Source: Fulvivirga sp.
Lineage (GTDB): Bacteria; Bacteroidota; Bacteroidia; Cytophagales; Cyclobacteriaceae
Direction of reading: 5' to 3'
DNA length: 64,000 bases
Assembly (NCBI GenBank): GCA_028280565.1
Contig: JANQLQ010000323.1
Location: 26,734-90,733 of the forward strand
The notes beneath the pieces are model-generated. The model was not told the DNA's origin. It saw only the letters and a list, made by a program, of their open reading frames with translations, and did not search any database. Position numbers and translations under genes: made by a program. Of this stretch, positions 36,001-44,213 are shown piece by piece. How positions within the stretch are numbered: the first letter of the stretch is position 1; every line of letters starts with the position of its first letter.

Positions 36001-36249
36001 TTCTACCCCTGGAATATTGGAGATCAGCTTTTCCAGCGGTTTTATGACCCTTGATTCCACTTCCGTTGGGCTGGCACCGGGATAACCAACGAAGATATCG
36101 GCCATGGGCACATCTATCTGCGGTTCCTCTTCCCGCGGGATCAAAAACGAACTGTAGACACCAATGATCATAAATACGATCATAAGGAGTACGGTGAGTT
36201 TTGAGCGGATAAACCCCTTGGCAATTTTTCCTGCTAGTCCTTCTTTCAT
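33058..36249 (-). CDS. RND efflux pump, inner-membrane transporter
   Basis: This 1063-residue protein is the proton-driven pump of a tripartite exporter. It has the RND layout: helix 1 (SKLTVLLMIVFMIIGVYSSF), the periplasmic porter domain, helices 2-6 with VFVTGIVVDDSIIIAENMHR (conserved acidic relay residues), helix 7 after the large middle loop, a second porter domain and helices 8-12 ending VLTLLVVPLVYYLIE. The sequence (PGASPTEVESRVIKPLEKLI, cited whole) resembles the group of AcrB/CusA-like pumps annotated in Bacteroidota as efflux RND transporter permease; a CusA-type metal relay was not identified with certainty. It follows the adaptor gene by 16 bases. Confidence 0.93.
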   Translation of the reverse strand: MKEGLAGKIAKGFIRSKLTVLLMIVFMIIGVYSSFLIPREEEPQIDVPMADIFVGYPGASPTEVESRVIKPLEKLISNIPGVEYVYSTSMKEQGMVIVQFYVGEDIERSFVKMYNEINKHMDIMPQGVTMPLVKTRAIDDVPVLGLTLWSETYDDYRLRQIAEELTSEIEKVNDVSITKEIGGRKRQVRVVLDKDKLAASGLDFLSVSEMIRANNQQLDAGSFNKNDREFLVNTGKFLQAVEDVENLVVGVDEGRPVYLQQVATIMDGPELPKNYVSLGFGKASEKSSVYHSEYPAVTISVAKRKGADAMQIADVILGKVERLETNLIPDDVHIEVTRNYGETASQKVSELLMHLVGAIIAVTFVVMLAMGWRGGLVVFLSVPITFALTLLSYYMLDYTLNRITLFALVFVTGIVVDDSIIIAENMHRHFKMKRLPFKDAALYAINEVGNPTILATFTVIASVLPMAFVSGLMGPYMSPMPIGASIAMILSLFVALTITPFLGYLFLREKDKKQKDSKGKKLEDTRIYKWYEKLERPLIESKAKRWVFLGATIFLLMGSLVMFFTKSVAVKMLPFDNKNEFQVVIDMPEGTTLERTAVVAQEIAQYLSSRPEVVHYQSYVGTSAPITFNGLVRHYDLRGGSNMADIQVNLADKHDRDDQSHDIAKRLRPGIQAIAQQYNANVKLVEVPPGPPVLSTIVAEIYGPDYEQQMKVAGDVKTLLANTQDVVDIDWMVEDDQVEYEFIVDKEKAMLYGVAPQQVVHTMHMALSESAITTLYQQDAAEQVGLILTLDEKEKSTLNDITQLQVRSQTGAMVSIGDLVDIQEHIRAKNIYRKNQKRVVYVMSDMAGDLESPVYAILGMTDKLRSINLPAGYRLDELYIQQPALEEDYTVKWDGEWQITLEVFRDLGIAFIGVIVIIYMLIVGWFQDFKAPIVMMVAIPLSMVGIVLGHWLLGAFFTATSFIGMIALAGIMVRNSVLLIDFINLRVSEGAALKQAVIEAGAVRTTPILLTAGTVVIGAFVILFDPIFQGLAISLMGGSIASTVLTLLVVPLVYYLIERKNHS

Positions 36250-36265
36250 CGCTTAAAACTTAGGG

Positions 36266-37354
36266 TTATTGAATACTGATCTTTGCGCCGTTGTACAATT
36301 TTCCTTGTGCGGCCACCACATAGGTCTCCCCGGGCGAAAGCCCAGCCAATACTTCGATCTTATCCCCGTGTGTCCTGCCCAGCCTAAGCCAGCGAAGGAG
36401 AGCGGTATTGCTTTGGCTTACGGTGTAGACTCCCCTGAGCTGCCCCCGGGCGATGAGCGCTTCCATGGGCAGTAGCGTAACTCCATCGGCAGCTTCTACC
36501 TGTACTGGAAAGTCCACCGTGGCAAACATCCCGGACCTTATTTCTTTACTGTCATGTGCCAATACCACTTTTACTAAGTATTGCCCGCTGGAACCCATCG
36601 CTGATGAGCTTACCTCCACAACACGCCCACCGATACTCTCACCAATGGATTTAACTGTGACTCGCACCTCGCTACCCGTGGTGATACGTGAAATCTCATT
36701 TTCCGGGACATTGGCATGCACTTCGAAGCTCCCGGGTGATTCTAACGCGATCAACGTAGTACCCGGGCTGGCCAGGTCTCCCGGCTCAACGAACCTGTGG
36801 GTCACTACCCCGTTAAAAGGCGCGCGGATGTTGGCATAAGAAAACTGGGCATTGACTTCATTCTTTACTTGTTGGGCCACTTCCAGCCGAGCTTTGGCCA
36901 TTTCGAAGTTAGTGGCCATATCGTCCATTTCTTTCTGGGAGGCGCTATTGGCAGCCAGTAGGTTCTTGAACCTGTTGTAGTCTTTTTCTGCATGGGTAAA
37001 ACCGGCTTTAGCTTCCGCTATCCCGGCATTGGCACGGGCCAGTTTAGCTTGTAAGTCGGTATTGTTGATCACCAATAGCACCTGTCCCTTCTTTACCTTA
37101 TCCCCTACCTTTACATAGATCTTATCCACGAAACCCATCATCCGGGTGCCCAGGTCGGCAGTTTGTATAGCGTCTACTTTCCCACTAGCCTTGATAAACG
37201 GTTGGCCATCGCTAGCTTCTACGGTAGCCACTTTTACCGAAATAGGAGGCTCCTTGTCTTCCACGGCCTGTTCCTTTGTACCTCCGCAGCCTATGAGTAG
37301 AGCCGACATTATAAAAGGTATGGCTTTGATACTATATTTTCTCATCATTTTCAT
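36266..37354 (-). CDS. RND efflux periplasmic adaptor lipoprotein
   Basis: This 362-residue membrane-fusion protein has a lipoprotein signal with lipobox LLIGCGG (Cys about 23). The barrel-sandwich hybrid domain begins GTRMMGFVDKIYVKVGDKVKKG (cited in part) and resumes at FSYANIRAPFNGVVTHRFVE; a helical hairpin of about 75 residues lies between. The beta-barrel and membrane-proximal domains follow (SEVRVTVKSIG, SGMFATVDFPVQ, GRTHGDKIEVLAGLSPGETY). It links the RND pump to the TolC-like channel. Its start overlaps the end of the TolC gene by four bases (37351-37354), indicating translational coupling. Confidence 0.93.
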   Translation of the reverse strand: MKMMRKYSIKAIPFIMSALLIGCGGTKEQAVEDKEPPISVKVATVEASDGQPFIKASGKVDAIQTADLGTRMMGFVDKIYVKVGDKVKKGQVLLVINNTDLQAKLARANAGIAEAKAGFTHAEKDYNRFKNLLAANSASQKEMDDMATNFEMAKARLEVAQQVKNEVNAQFSYANIRAPFNGVVTHRFVEPGDLASPGTTLIALESPGSFEVHANVPENEISRITTGSEVRVTVKSIGESIGGRVVEVSSSAMGSSGQYLVKVVLAHDSKEIRSGMFATVDFPVQVEAADGVTLLPMEALIARGQLRGVYTVSQSNTALLRWLRLGRTHGDKIEVLAGLSPGETYVVAAQGKLYNGAKISIQ

Positions 37355-38664
37355 TCCTTGGTTAAAAATTTGAGGTAAGCTTTTGCATAATTCAATTCAA
37401 AAATGGCTTGATAATACTCAAGCGTTCTTTGAGCGTATTGTGTCTCCGCCATCAGCAGGTCGGTAGTTTTTTCCAACCCCTCCTTAAACCGGTTGGTGCG
37501 GATCCGCAGTGACTCCCGGGACTGTTCCCGGGCCAATTTTGAGCGTTCAAGTTTACCCTGGGCGTCCGACAACCTACGCGTGGCTTTATTCACTTCAAAG
37601 TGGGTTTGCGACACATATTGATCGTAATAAAGCTTCGAACGTTCATAGGCAGCCTTACTTTTTTGGGTACTGCCTATTCGTTTTGTTCCTTCCAGCAGGT
37701 TCCAACTCAATTGCGCACCGATCATATAGCCGCTGGCTTCTCCTTGCACCAGGTTATCATCATACAATTGATAGCTCCCAAAAGCATTCAAGCTTGGCAA
37801 AAAGGACATTTTATTGGCTTGGTAGGCCGCTGCATGTGCCTCGGTGGCCAAGCGAATGGCTTGTATATCGGCCCGGTTCCCGGGGGTACCAGTGATGGCT
37901 GCGGGTATAAGGCTGGAGACTACAAGGCTGTCAGCCGGTTTTAGAAGGACAGGATCTTCTTCTCCCATTAAAAGAGCCAAATGATCCGAGGAGTTCTTTA
38001 CATGGCTTTGGGCTATTTGCAATTGATCTTGTGCCCCTAGTAGCCGGACTTCCGTTGCCAAGAGGTCCGCCTTTTGTAAATAGCCTTGTTCGTGTTTATC
38101 ACTGGCCAATTTTTGGTTAGCTTCGGCCGTTTCCAGTGCCTTTTGCAATACTTCTACGGACCGATACGCTAGCTGTAGCTGCATGTAGGACGTTTCCGCT
38201 TCGAACAAGAGTTGGTCTTTGGTCCTTACTGTTTGCAGCTCCGCCGCCCTCATTTTGGAGGCTGCGGCTTTTCGTAGGTAGTAGCCGTCCAGGTTGATCA
38301 ACGGCTGGCGGATCTCCACTACCGTTGCATAGTTCGTGGTCCGGTCCGGGTCATTGAGAATGACCGGGTTGAAATCTTCCGAGGTAAGTACCTCTTGGTT
38401 CAATTTTGCTCCAAAAGCCGCCAGTGGATTTGTAGTAGTGAAACCTGTGTACGATATACCGATGTGGGGTAACAATACTGCGTTGGTTTGCTGGTAATCC
38501 GCCCGGGCTTCTTTGCGTTCTTGTTCGCTGATCTTGATCGACCGGTTTTGCCCGGCTACGGTTTCCAGCACTTCAGCCTTTGTTATGGGCATCACTTGCT
38601 GGGCGTTCAGCACCGAACCCATAAACAAAAAGCAAAGTGTTAAGCTATAAAATGCTTTTTCCAT
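37351..38664 (-). CDS. TolC family outer-membrane efflux channel
   Basis: This 437-residue protein has a signal peptide (about 1-21, ending LNAQQ) and two long coiled-coil hairpins typical of outer-membrane efflux proteins (LLFEAETSYMQLQLAYRSVE in the first; THFEVNKATRRLSDAQGKLE and RTNRFKEGLEKTTDLLMAET in the second). It is the first gene of a five-gene operon: tolC-like, adaptor, RND pump, PII-like and DUF2892. The 349-bp region before it, with several palindromes, is where regulation should act; no regulator gene adjoins it. Confidence 0.93.
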   Translation of the reverse strand: MEKAFYSLTLCFLFMGSVLNAQQVMPITKAEVLETVAGQNRSIKISEQERKEARADYQQTNAVLLPHIGISYTGFTTTNPLAAFGAKLNQEVLTSEDFNPVILNDPDRTTNYATVVEIRQPLINLDGYYLRKAAASKMRAAELQTVRTKDQLLFEAETSYMQLQLAYRSVEVLQKALETAEANQKLASDKHEQGYLQKADLLATEVRLLGAQDQLQIAQSHVKNSSDHLALLMGEEDPVLLKPADSLVVSSLIPAAITGTPGNRADIQAIRLATEAHAAAYQANKMSFLPSLNAFGSYQLYDDNLVQGEASGYMIGAQLSWNLLEGTKRIGSTQKSKAAYERSKLYYDQYVSQTHFEVNKATRRLSDAQGKLERSKLAREQSRESLRIRTNRFKEGLEKTTDLLMAETQYAQRTLEYYQAIFELNYAKAYLKFLTKE

Positions 38665-39013
38665 AGTACTCCTCCTGGTTTATGAAGACAAAGCTAGGAG
38701 GGCATACTCTCGAAGTCAGTAACTTATGTTACTTTCAAACTTCGAACTTGTCCGCTTTTTGAAAGGCGGATAGGTCGAGAGCTGCGTTTGTAACGCAATG
38801 ATCAACAGTCAAATAGCTCTTGAGTTACTTTTAATGGAAGTAGAAATGCATTTAGAAAGTACGAACTGGCGTTACAAACGCCATGCTCGGGCATCCTTGT
38901 TGAAAACAAGGACGATTTTTTTGGGGGGAATTGAGCTTTATTAAGCTCAAAAATTATAACCTGGAATGCTAATTGCTCAATGGAAAACTGTTGCAATCGT
39001 AAAAATCATTTCA
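38665..39013. promoter_or_regulatory. Palindrome-rich region upstream of the efflux operon
   Basis: Four dyads are present: TGCGTTTGTAACGCA (38783-38797), GGCGTTACAAACGCC (38868-38882, the same core inverted), CCTTGTT/AACAAGG (38895-38911, followed by a T-run) and TTGAGCTT/AAGCTCAA (38931-38950). The first two may be a pair of operator half-sites or arms of one large stem of about 100 bases. The last two look like transcription-end hairpins for the sulfurtransferase gene side. Confidence 0.5.
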
Positions 39014-39853
39014 CTAGAGATTTTTTCGCTCTATTGGCAAGTGCCCGGCCAGTGCCCATTCTGTCCATGAACCGTCGTACACTGACTTGGGGTTTTCCAT
39101 GACCATTTCACTGGCCAGCAACGTAATACATGCCGTCAAACCCGAGCCACAGCTAAAGATCAAAGGTTTATCACCTGTATCCAGCTCACTAAACAGCTGT
39201 TGCAGTTCGCCTTTGGATCGGTAGTGGTGACCGTCCAGTACCTTTTTAAAAGGAAGGTTGACAGACCCGGGAATATGTCCACTGGGTAAACCTTCACGCG
39301 GCTCCGGGGCTTCTCCGCTAAACCTGCCATAAGAACGGGCATCCAAGACAACGGCTGTTTTTGTGTGCAGGTTATTGATCATATCGTCTTTGTCTTTTAC
39401 ACCTGCCAGGTTATGTTTTGCCTTAAAATCGCCACGTTCAAAAGTTTTTTCTTGGCGAGGCTCCACCTTACCTCCCTCTTGTACCCAAGCCGGGAGGCCG
39501 CCATCCAGCACGGCCACTTCATCATGTCCCATCGTTTTGAACATCCACCATACCCTTGGGCTTGAATAGACCCCAAGGCTGTCATATACAACGATCTTAC
39601 TTTGGCTATTGATGCCGAGCTTTTGGCATGCTTGTTCAAATGCACCAGGTGAGGGCAGCATATTGGGCAGGTCACTATTCTTGTCACTGAAGTCATTCTC
39701 CAGGTCGAAATAGCGGGCGCCTGCAATTTGGATGTTTTCAAATTCAGAAGTTAACCCGGCTTTATTGTCTTTTTGACTGGCATCCAATATGACCAAACCC
39801 GGGTCGTTGAGATTTTCGCGCAACCATTCTACTGGAACGAGGGGACCGAACAT
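39014..39853 (-). CDS. sseA: Sulfurtransferase (thiosulfate/3-mercaptopyruvate type)
   Basis: This 279-residue protein has two rhodanese domains. The N-terminal inactive one (about 1-140) shows WLRENLNDPGLVILDAS and VWWMFKTMGHDEVAVLDGGL; the C-terminal one has VLDARSYGRFSGEAPEPREG, SGHIPGSVNLPFKKVLD and the active-site loop FSCGSGLTACITLL. The CG(S)G(V/L)TAC loop is the hallmark of 3-mercaptopyruvate sulfurtransferases rather than thiosulfate rhodaneses (CRKGVTA). There is no signal peptide, so it acts in the cytoplasm. It stands alone downstream of the beta-lactamase-fold gene. Confidence 0.92.
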   Translation of the reverse strand: MFGPLVPVEWLRENLNDPGLVILDASQKDNKAGLTSEFENIQIAGARYFDLENDFSDKNSDLPNMLPSPGAFEQACQKLGINSQSKIVVYDSLGVYSSPRVWWMFKTMGHDEVAVLDGGLPAWVQEGGKVEPRQEKTFERGDFKAKHNLAGVKDKDDMINNLHTKTAVVLDARSYGRFSGEAPEPREGLPSGHIPGSVNLPFKKVLDGHHYRSKGELQQLFSELDTGDKPLIFSCGSGLTACITLLASEMVMENPKSVYDGSWTEWALAGHLPIERKNL

Positions 39854-40034
39854 TTTTACTTTTGTTTAAGATTTTGCTTGAATTTCACCATTAAAGTTAA
39901 AAATACCAATCCCTAGATCATCAAAAGCAATTTTTCCCGGGTTCGAAGTTAGAAGTTATTTCCTGCTTCTAGCTGTTCCTTATCTTATGATTTATCATAC
40001 ACCAAGGTTAAACTTAAATTACACCCGGTTCTAC

Positions 40035-41510
40035 CTATTCTTTCATATACTTCACGGTCCTGCCACGTTGGTTAAAATGTAACACTCCCTCCTCAAATGT
40101 CAGGTTAAAATTGAATTGATCATGGGTATAGGCTCCTTCGTCGGTACGGAGTAAAGGTATGGGATCTTGATTATCGTATTGTAAGGTCAAAGCGTCGTTG
40201 GCCAAATCTATTTCGAACTTACTTCCCTTGGTACTAGCGTAGATCCCTTGAAAGCCCTGGATCTCGTTGATATCGACAGGCACATACTCCGTAGCAGCAG
40301 GCATATAACCGGGCCAGTTATATTCTATGGCAATTGCCCTCATGATCTCTCTCAAGAGGCTATTTCCTTCATTGGAATTGACCATGATCACAGCCCCCTT
40401 GCCTTGCGTTTGAAATGCCGTGACCTGTGTCACAAAGCCCTCATCCCATCCCCCGTGACCGAACCTCGCGGAGTCTCCTTGGTGGTCCAAGAAAAAACCT
40501 ATTCCAACCTGTTGCGCTACTTTTTGAGGAGTCAGCATTTCTTCAATGGTTTCTTTTTGGAACAGGGACGACTCTCCTTTCAAAGCTTTTTGAACCTCTA
40601 TCAATAAAGTCGCTAGTTCCGAGGGGTTACTCCAGAGCCCGGCCGCGGCCATCTCGGGATAGGTATGAAACCTGCCGTTGATCGGTTTTCCTTTGTAAGG
40701 ATACGCCGTTGAGGCTATGCTTTCCAAACTATCGGGCAAGGGCTGCTGGTAGGTCGAGTATTGAAGTTCCAGGGGTGCAAACAGTTCTTTTTGAATTATG
40801 GCTGGAAAAGATTGGTCGAGGTGGTCCATCACTGCCAGTTGGGCTACCGTAGTGCCCCCACCGGAATACCGCAAAGTTGTACCTGGCAGTATATTCACTT
40901 TCACCGGACCGGTATTTGCCGGGGGCTCTCCATTTAAAATTTGGGGCACAGTAGGGATAGGCTCGGACTTCAAATACCCGGGGAACCCATGGACAGTCAA
41001 ACCGGCCGTATGGCTTAATAATTGGCGCAAACTGATCTTCGGCTGCCAGTCCCCGTTCTTAGGCACTTTCCAAGATCGCAGGTATTCATTGACATCCTCA
41101 TCAAGATCCAACACTCCCTTTTCTTTGAGTTTCATGACAGCCATGGCAAAAATAGGTTTGCTAACGGAGCCCGCCTCAAAAAGTGTATGAATATCCACGG
41201 GAGCACCACTTTCCACATCACGCTTTCCAAAACCCCTCGCCCACTCCACTGTGCCTTCGTTGATCACGGCAATGCTCACCCCCGGGGTATGGTATTTCTC
41301 CATCTGGCTGGTCAATGACTTACTTTCGTATACATTATCAAATTCTGTACCTACCTGCAGGTTATTGATGACCCGGTCAATTCTTGCCTCTACCTCGGCG
41401 GAATACCCGGGATTGTCGGCACTTTTCGTGGTTACTGCGGTCTCGCAGCCCATACTTATGCCTATGAACAGGGATATTGAAAGGGAAGTTTTTATGGATT
41501 TTATGATCAT
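40035..41510 (-). CDS. Serine hydrolase lipoprotein, beta-lactamase/transpeptidase-like
   Basis: This 491-residue protein has a lipoprotein signal (about 1-22, lipobox ISMGC). The beta-lactamase class C/DD-peptidase core shows the catalytic SxxK as EAGSVSKPIFAMAV, the second motif Y-x-G as RYSGGGTTVAQLA and a third motif HGGWDEGFVTQV. A C-terminal lipocalin-like strand domain (about 410-491; YVPVDINEIQGFQGIYAST) follows, as in many Bacteroidota family S12 proteins. Possible roles are peptidoglycan or D-amino-acid peptide hydrolysis or an esterase; the sequence alone does not decide. It is monocistronic. Confidence 0.9.
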   Translation of the reverse strand: MIIKSIKTSLSISLFIGISMGCETAVTTKSADNPGYSAEVEARIDRVINNLQVGTEFDNVYESKSLTSQMEKYHTPGVSIAVINEGTVEWARGFGKRDVESGAPVDIHTLFEAGSVSKPIFAMAVMKLKEKGVLDLDEDVNEYLRSWKVPKNGDWQPKISLRQLLSHTAGLTVHGFPGYLKSEPIPTVPQILNGEPPANTGPVKVNILPGTTLRYSGGGTTVAQLAVMDHLDQSFPAIIQKELFAPLELQYSTYQQPLPDSLESIASTAYPYKGKPINGRFHTYPEMAAAGLWSNPSELATLLIEVQKALKGESSLFQKETIEEMLTPQKVAQQVGIGFFLDHQGDSARFGHGGWDEGFVTQVTAFQTQGKGAVIMVNSNEGNSLLREIMRAIAIEYNWPGYMPAATEYVPVDINEIQGFQGIYASTKGSKFEIDLANDALTLQYDNQDPIPLLRTDEGAYTHDQFNFNLTFEEGVLHFNQRGRTVKYMKE

Positions 41511-41618
41511 GAGTGTTGCGTTTTAGACTAATGATGTAAGTACATCAATATCGTGTAAAGCAACAAAAATTAGGAGATTTTATTGATTCATACAATTTGG
41601 GGGACCTGGGTTAGGAAC

Positions 41619-42074
41619 TTACCGTAATATAGCCTCCAACTGTTCGATCAACACCAATTGACCGGCATTGATCTTCTTCTTTGCGGTGGGTATATCGAAC
41701 CATTCGCCCCGGTCTACCTCGGGGAATGACCGGTACTTACCCGTACGAGGTGGCCACTCCAGTTCAAAGGTGTTACTTTGGATGTGCGTAACATCAAGGT
41801 CACCTTCCACGGCCCATGCGTGGACTTCCTTACCCCCTTTTTGCTTGACAGGATCTAATGGCTTAAACTCTCCTTCAATGCTAATACCCGTTTCTTCCTG
41901 GAATTCCCGTTTTGCAGCCAACAAAGGGTCTTCATCGGTAAACTCTCCTTTAGGGATGGACCATGCGCCCAAGTCTTTTTTAGCGAAAAAAGGGCCACCG
42001 GGATGTACTAACATAACTTGTAGCTGCTTTTCCAAGAACCGGTAGAGAAGGATACCTGCGCTTTTTTTGGCCAT
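41619..42074 (-). CDS. NUDIX hydrolase
   Basis: This 151-residue protein hydrolyses a nucleoside-diphosphate-linked compound. It starts AKKSAGILLYRFLEKQLQVM and has WSIPKGEFTDEDPLLAAKRE followed by FQEETGI, which is a Nudix box whose first loop is one residue shorter than the standard G-x5-E. The end (RSFPEVDRGEWFDIPTAKKK) matches the single-domain family found beside nothing in particular across bacteria. Substrate is unknown; the sequence resembles the diadenosine-polyphosphate or pyrophosphohydrolase group. It is divergent from the toxin-antitoxin pair at 42259. Confidence 0.9.
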   Translation of the reverse strand: MAKKSAGILLYRFLEKQLQVMLVHPGGPFFAKKDLGAWSIPKGEFTDEDPLLAAKREFQEETGISIEGEFKPLDPVKQKGGKEVHAWAVEGDLDVTHIQSNTFELEWPPRTGKYRSFPEVDRGEWFDIPTAKKKINAGQLVLIEQLEAILR

Positions 42075-42258
42075 GTATTTTATTGTGTTCTAGCTCCTTG
42101 TGTCGTTTACGATTTGATTTTCATACCAGGGAATCACAAAAAGATTATTGGGCGTTGGCCCGAAACCTGGGATCGAAAACTGGAAGTTACTCCCGACCTC
42201 TATCTTTAGAAAACTTTTTAGGCCTTTCTCATGTTCCATTATTAGTTAACTTTTTAGA

Positions 42259-42606
42259 ACGAAACAAAGGCAACTTGTTTTCTTCAAGCACTATTTTAAA
42301 GACTTTTTCGAACCTCTAGATGATAAACTGAAAAATAAAATTGACCAAGTGCTGTTCTTGATTCGAATTGCCGAACGGATTCCCTCAAAGTTCTTTAAAC
42401 ACCTGGCAGGAACTAATGGACTCTACGAGATCCGAATAGAATTCCAAAGCAACATCTACCGGGTTTTCTGTTGTTTTGATGAAGGTAACTTGGTGGTACT
42501 CTTCAATGGTTTTCAAAAGAAAGCCCAAAAGACACCAAGAAAAGAGATTGAAAAGGCTTTGAAAGTAAGAGAAGAATATTTTGAATTGAAACAAAGATCA
42601 AAATGA
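42259..42606 (+). CDS. higB: HigB/RelE-type toxin, probably without ATG start
   Basis: The protein is a ribosome-dependent mRNA endonuclease-type toxin of the RelE/ParE superfamily (Gp49-like HigB). The recognisable core is KHLAGTNGLYEIRIEFQSNI and YRVFCCFDEGNLVVLFNGFQ with KKAQKTPRKEIEKA. The only classical start is the GTG at 42349, giving 85 residues, but the frame stays open upstream and encodes the conserved first helix (FFKHYFKDFFEPLDDKLKNK). The natural first codon, just where family members begin, is ACG at 42259, in place of an ATG. The gene may be silenced by that single change, or start at ACG or GTG. The stop overlaps the antitoxin start by four bases. A -7-like TATCTTTA (42203-42210) lies upstream. 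Confidence 0.75.
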   Translation, partial: TKQRQLVFFKHYFKDFFEPLDDKLKNKIDQVLFLIRIAERIPSKFFKHLAGTNGLYEIRIEFQSNIYRVFCCFDEGNLVVLFNGFQKKAQKTPRKEIEKALKVREEYFELKQRSK

Positions 42607-42896
42607 AAGAGCATGTAACAACTTTTGACGAACACCTTGACCAGCGATACGGTAAAATTGGAACTGAAAAACGAACAAATTTTGAGATTAAAGCCAAGGC
42701 ATTTGCTATTGGTGAGATCATTCGCGAAGCTAGAAAAGAAGCGAAACTAACACAGGAACAACTAGCAGAACGGACGGGAACAAAAAAGAGCTTTATCTCA
42801 AGAATTGAAAATGGACATAGTGATATCCAACTTTCAACGCTCTACAGGCTTTTTGAGATTGGACTTGGTAAGCAGGTGAACTTAACAATTGGATAA
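42603..42896 (+). CDS. higA: HigA-type antitoxin / Xre regulator
   Basis: This 97-residue protein ends in a lambda-repressor-like helix-turn-helix (GEIIREARKEAKLTQEQLAE then RTGTKKSFISRIENGHSDIQ) and has an N-terminal extension (about 1-40) that would cap the toxin. It overlaps the toxin gene by four bases (toxin first, antitoxin second, the HigBA order) and would repress the shared promoter. The frame is intact, so the antitoxin may persist even if the toxin is dead. Confidence 0.9.
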   Translation: MKEHVTTFDEHLDQRYGKIGTEKRTNFEIKAKAFAIGEIIREARKEAKLTQEQLAERTGTKKSFISRIENGHSDIQLSTLYRLFEIGLGKQVNLTIG

Positions 42897-43314
42897 AATG
42901 GATCATTACTGAATGGATAGCTGTGATAGATTACAGTAGGTCCAGGCCAGCCGGATAATAAAAGGAGAGTTAGGGATCTCTACGGATATGGCTACAAGGT
43001 TAAGGGAATTTTTTGGCAACTCTGCCGAGTTTTGGATGAATCTCAACCGCAACCATAAACTTAGAAACGTAAGGCACAAAACAAAGATATAATTGATCCC
43101 ATTAAGTTTTACAAGGAGTCCCAGGCGCACAGCAATTTCTACCCTCTAAGATTAGGTAACAACCTCATTTTTTCAAGTCAAGATTCATTCCGGGACATTC
43201 GCAGGCCTATCCTATGAGGTATGTTCAAATGCAAGACAACACTCCTTCTGTGAGGAGGTTGTTCAAATAAATCAGCAAATCGTTAAATTTAACCTGTATA
43301 GCCAGTCATGGCTC
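42897..43314. other. Intergenic region with R3 copy 1
   Basis: This gap contains repeat R3 at 43005-43135. No gene is supported; the open frame 42906-43130 on the minus strand is repeat-derived and differs in frame from the second copy. Confidence 0.5.
43005..43135. repeat. R3 dispersed repeat, copy 1
   Basis: This block shares CTGCCGAGTTTT and a tail of the type ATTAAGTTTTACAAG with 44737-44878 over about 130-140 bases. The two copies are in direct orientation and flank the MmyB-type regulator and the NTF2-like gene. Confidence 0.6.
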
Positions 43315-44139
43315 TTACTTTGCTATGGGTATAAATGTAATCATTTCGATATCATTGCGTTCTGCCGGTTTGAGAATGGTATAATCATAAGCGAGGTAAC
43401 CCAATGATGGGTGATCAAACTCTTTGCGGCCGTCATCACGTCCTAAAACGTCTGCTTCCATCCACCAATTACGGAACTGGACACTTTTTTCACTGAGACC
43501 TTTTATTATGTTTTTAAATTCCAAATCCCCTATATTCTCAGCATATATTGCACGATACTGACGGATTGTAACTTTCGCATGCCATTCCCATTGACGCAAG
43601 GATTCGGTGAATATGGACGCTGTAAAAAAAAGATATAGAAGGTTTTTATTCTTTTCTTCAATATCACTCCAAGAACCGAAAATTTTATTCGCTGCTTTGT
43701 TCTGATAGATGATGTGCCAATTTTTCTTAAGCACTATAGAGGGTGCATCCCCTAAACGTTGAGTCAGACGCCTTAGAATATGGGTGTCATACTCTTCTTC
43801 AGTTTTTAATACATCTTGATATCCTGCTAACGTAGTAAGATGTCGTTCCTCCGGATTTGATAAATTGAAAGCATTGGCAATTCTCCGTACTAAATCAAGT
43901 GAAGGACGTATAGGTCTACCTTGTTCTAACCAAGTATACCAATCGACACTGATACCCGCCAAGTGCGCTACTTCTGTTCTTGAAAGGCCTTTACTGCGTG
44001 TGCGCTTCTTTAATGGAAGGTTTTTATAATCCTCCCTCTTTAGCCCTTCTCGACAATGTTTTAAAAAGATAGACAATTCTATACGACGCTCCTCTTCGGC
44101 CTTGTCTTTTTGTATGTCCAGGTTAGGTTTTTCTATCAT
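43315..44139 (-). CDS. MmyB-like transcriptional regulator
   Basis: This 274-residue protein has an N-terminal Xre helix-turn-helix (LSRTEVAHLAGISVDWYTWL then EQGRPIRPSLDLVRRIANAF) and a C-terminal MmyB-like ligand-binding domain (about 110-270; LGDAPSIVLKKNWHIIYQNK, and WWMEADVLGRDDGRKEFDHP then LGYLAYDYTILKP). Such regulators in actinomycetes and others repress adjacent oxidoreductase or antibiotic-linked genes, probably in response to a fatty-acid-like ligand. It is divergent from the NTF2-like gene with 74 bases between, the usual place for a repressor controlling its neighbour. The pair is flanked by R3 repeats. Confidence 0.9.
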   Translation of the reverse strand: MIEKPNLDIQKDKAEEERRIELSIFLKHCREGLKREDYKNLPLKKRTRSKGLSRTEVAHLAGISVDWYTWLEQGRPIRPSLDLVRRIANAFNLSNPEERHLTTLAGYQDVLKTEEEYDTHILRRLTQRLGDAPSIVLKKNWHIIYQNKAANKIFGSWSDIEEKNKNLLYLFFTASIFTESLRQWEWHAKVTIRQYRAIYAENIGDLEFKNIIKGLSEKSVQFRNWWMEADVLGRDDGRKEFDHPSLGYLAYDYTILKPAERNDIEMITFIPIAK

Positions 44140-44213
44140 AGGTTTTTTAATCCTAGCATTCCTTCGTCAAGAATGTCGGAACTTGGTAAAAGATAACGTA
44201 ATTAAATAACATT

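Noticed and set aside
42083..42319. 78-residue plus-strand frame before the toxin gene
   Set aside because: It overlaps the promoter-like region and the true toxin N-terminus in another frame and has no recognisable family.
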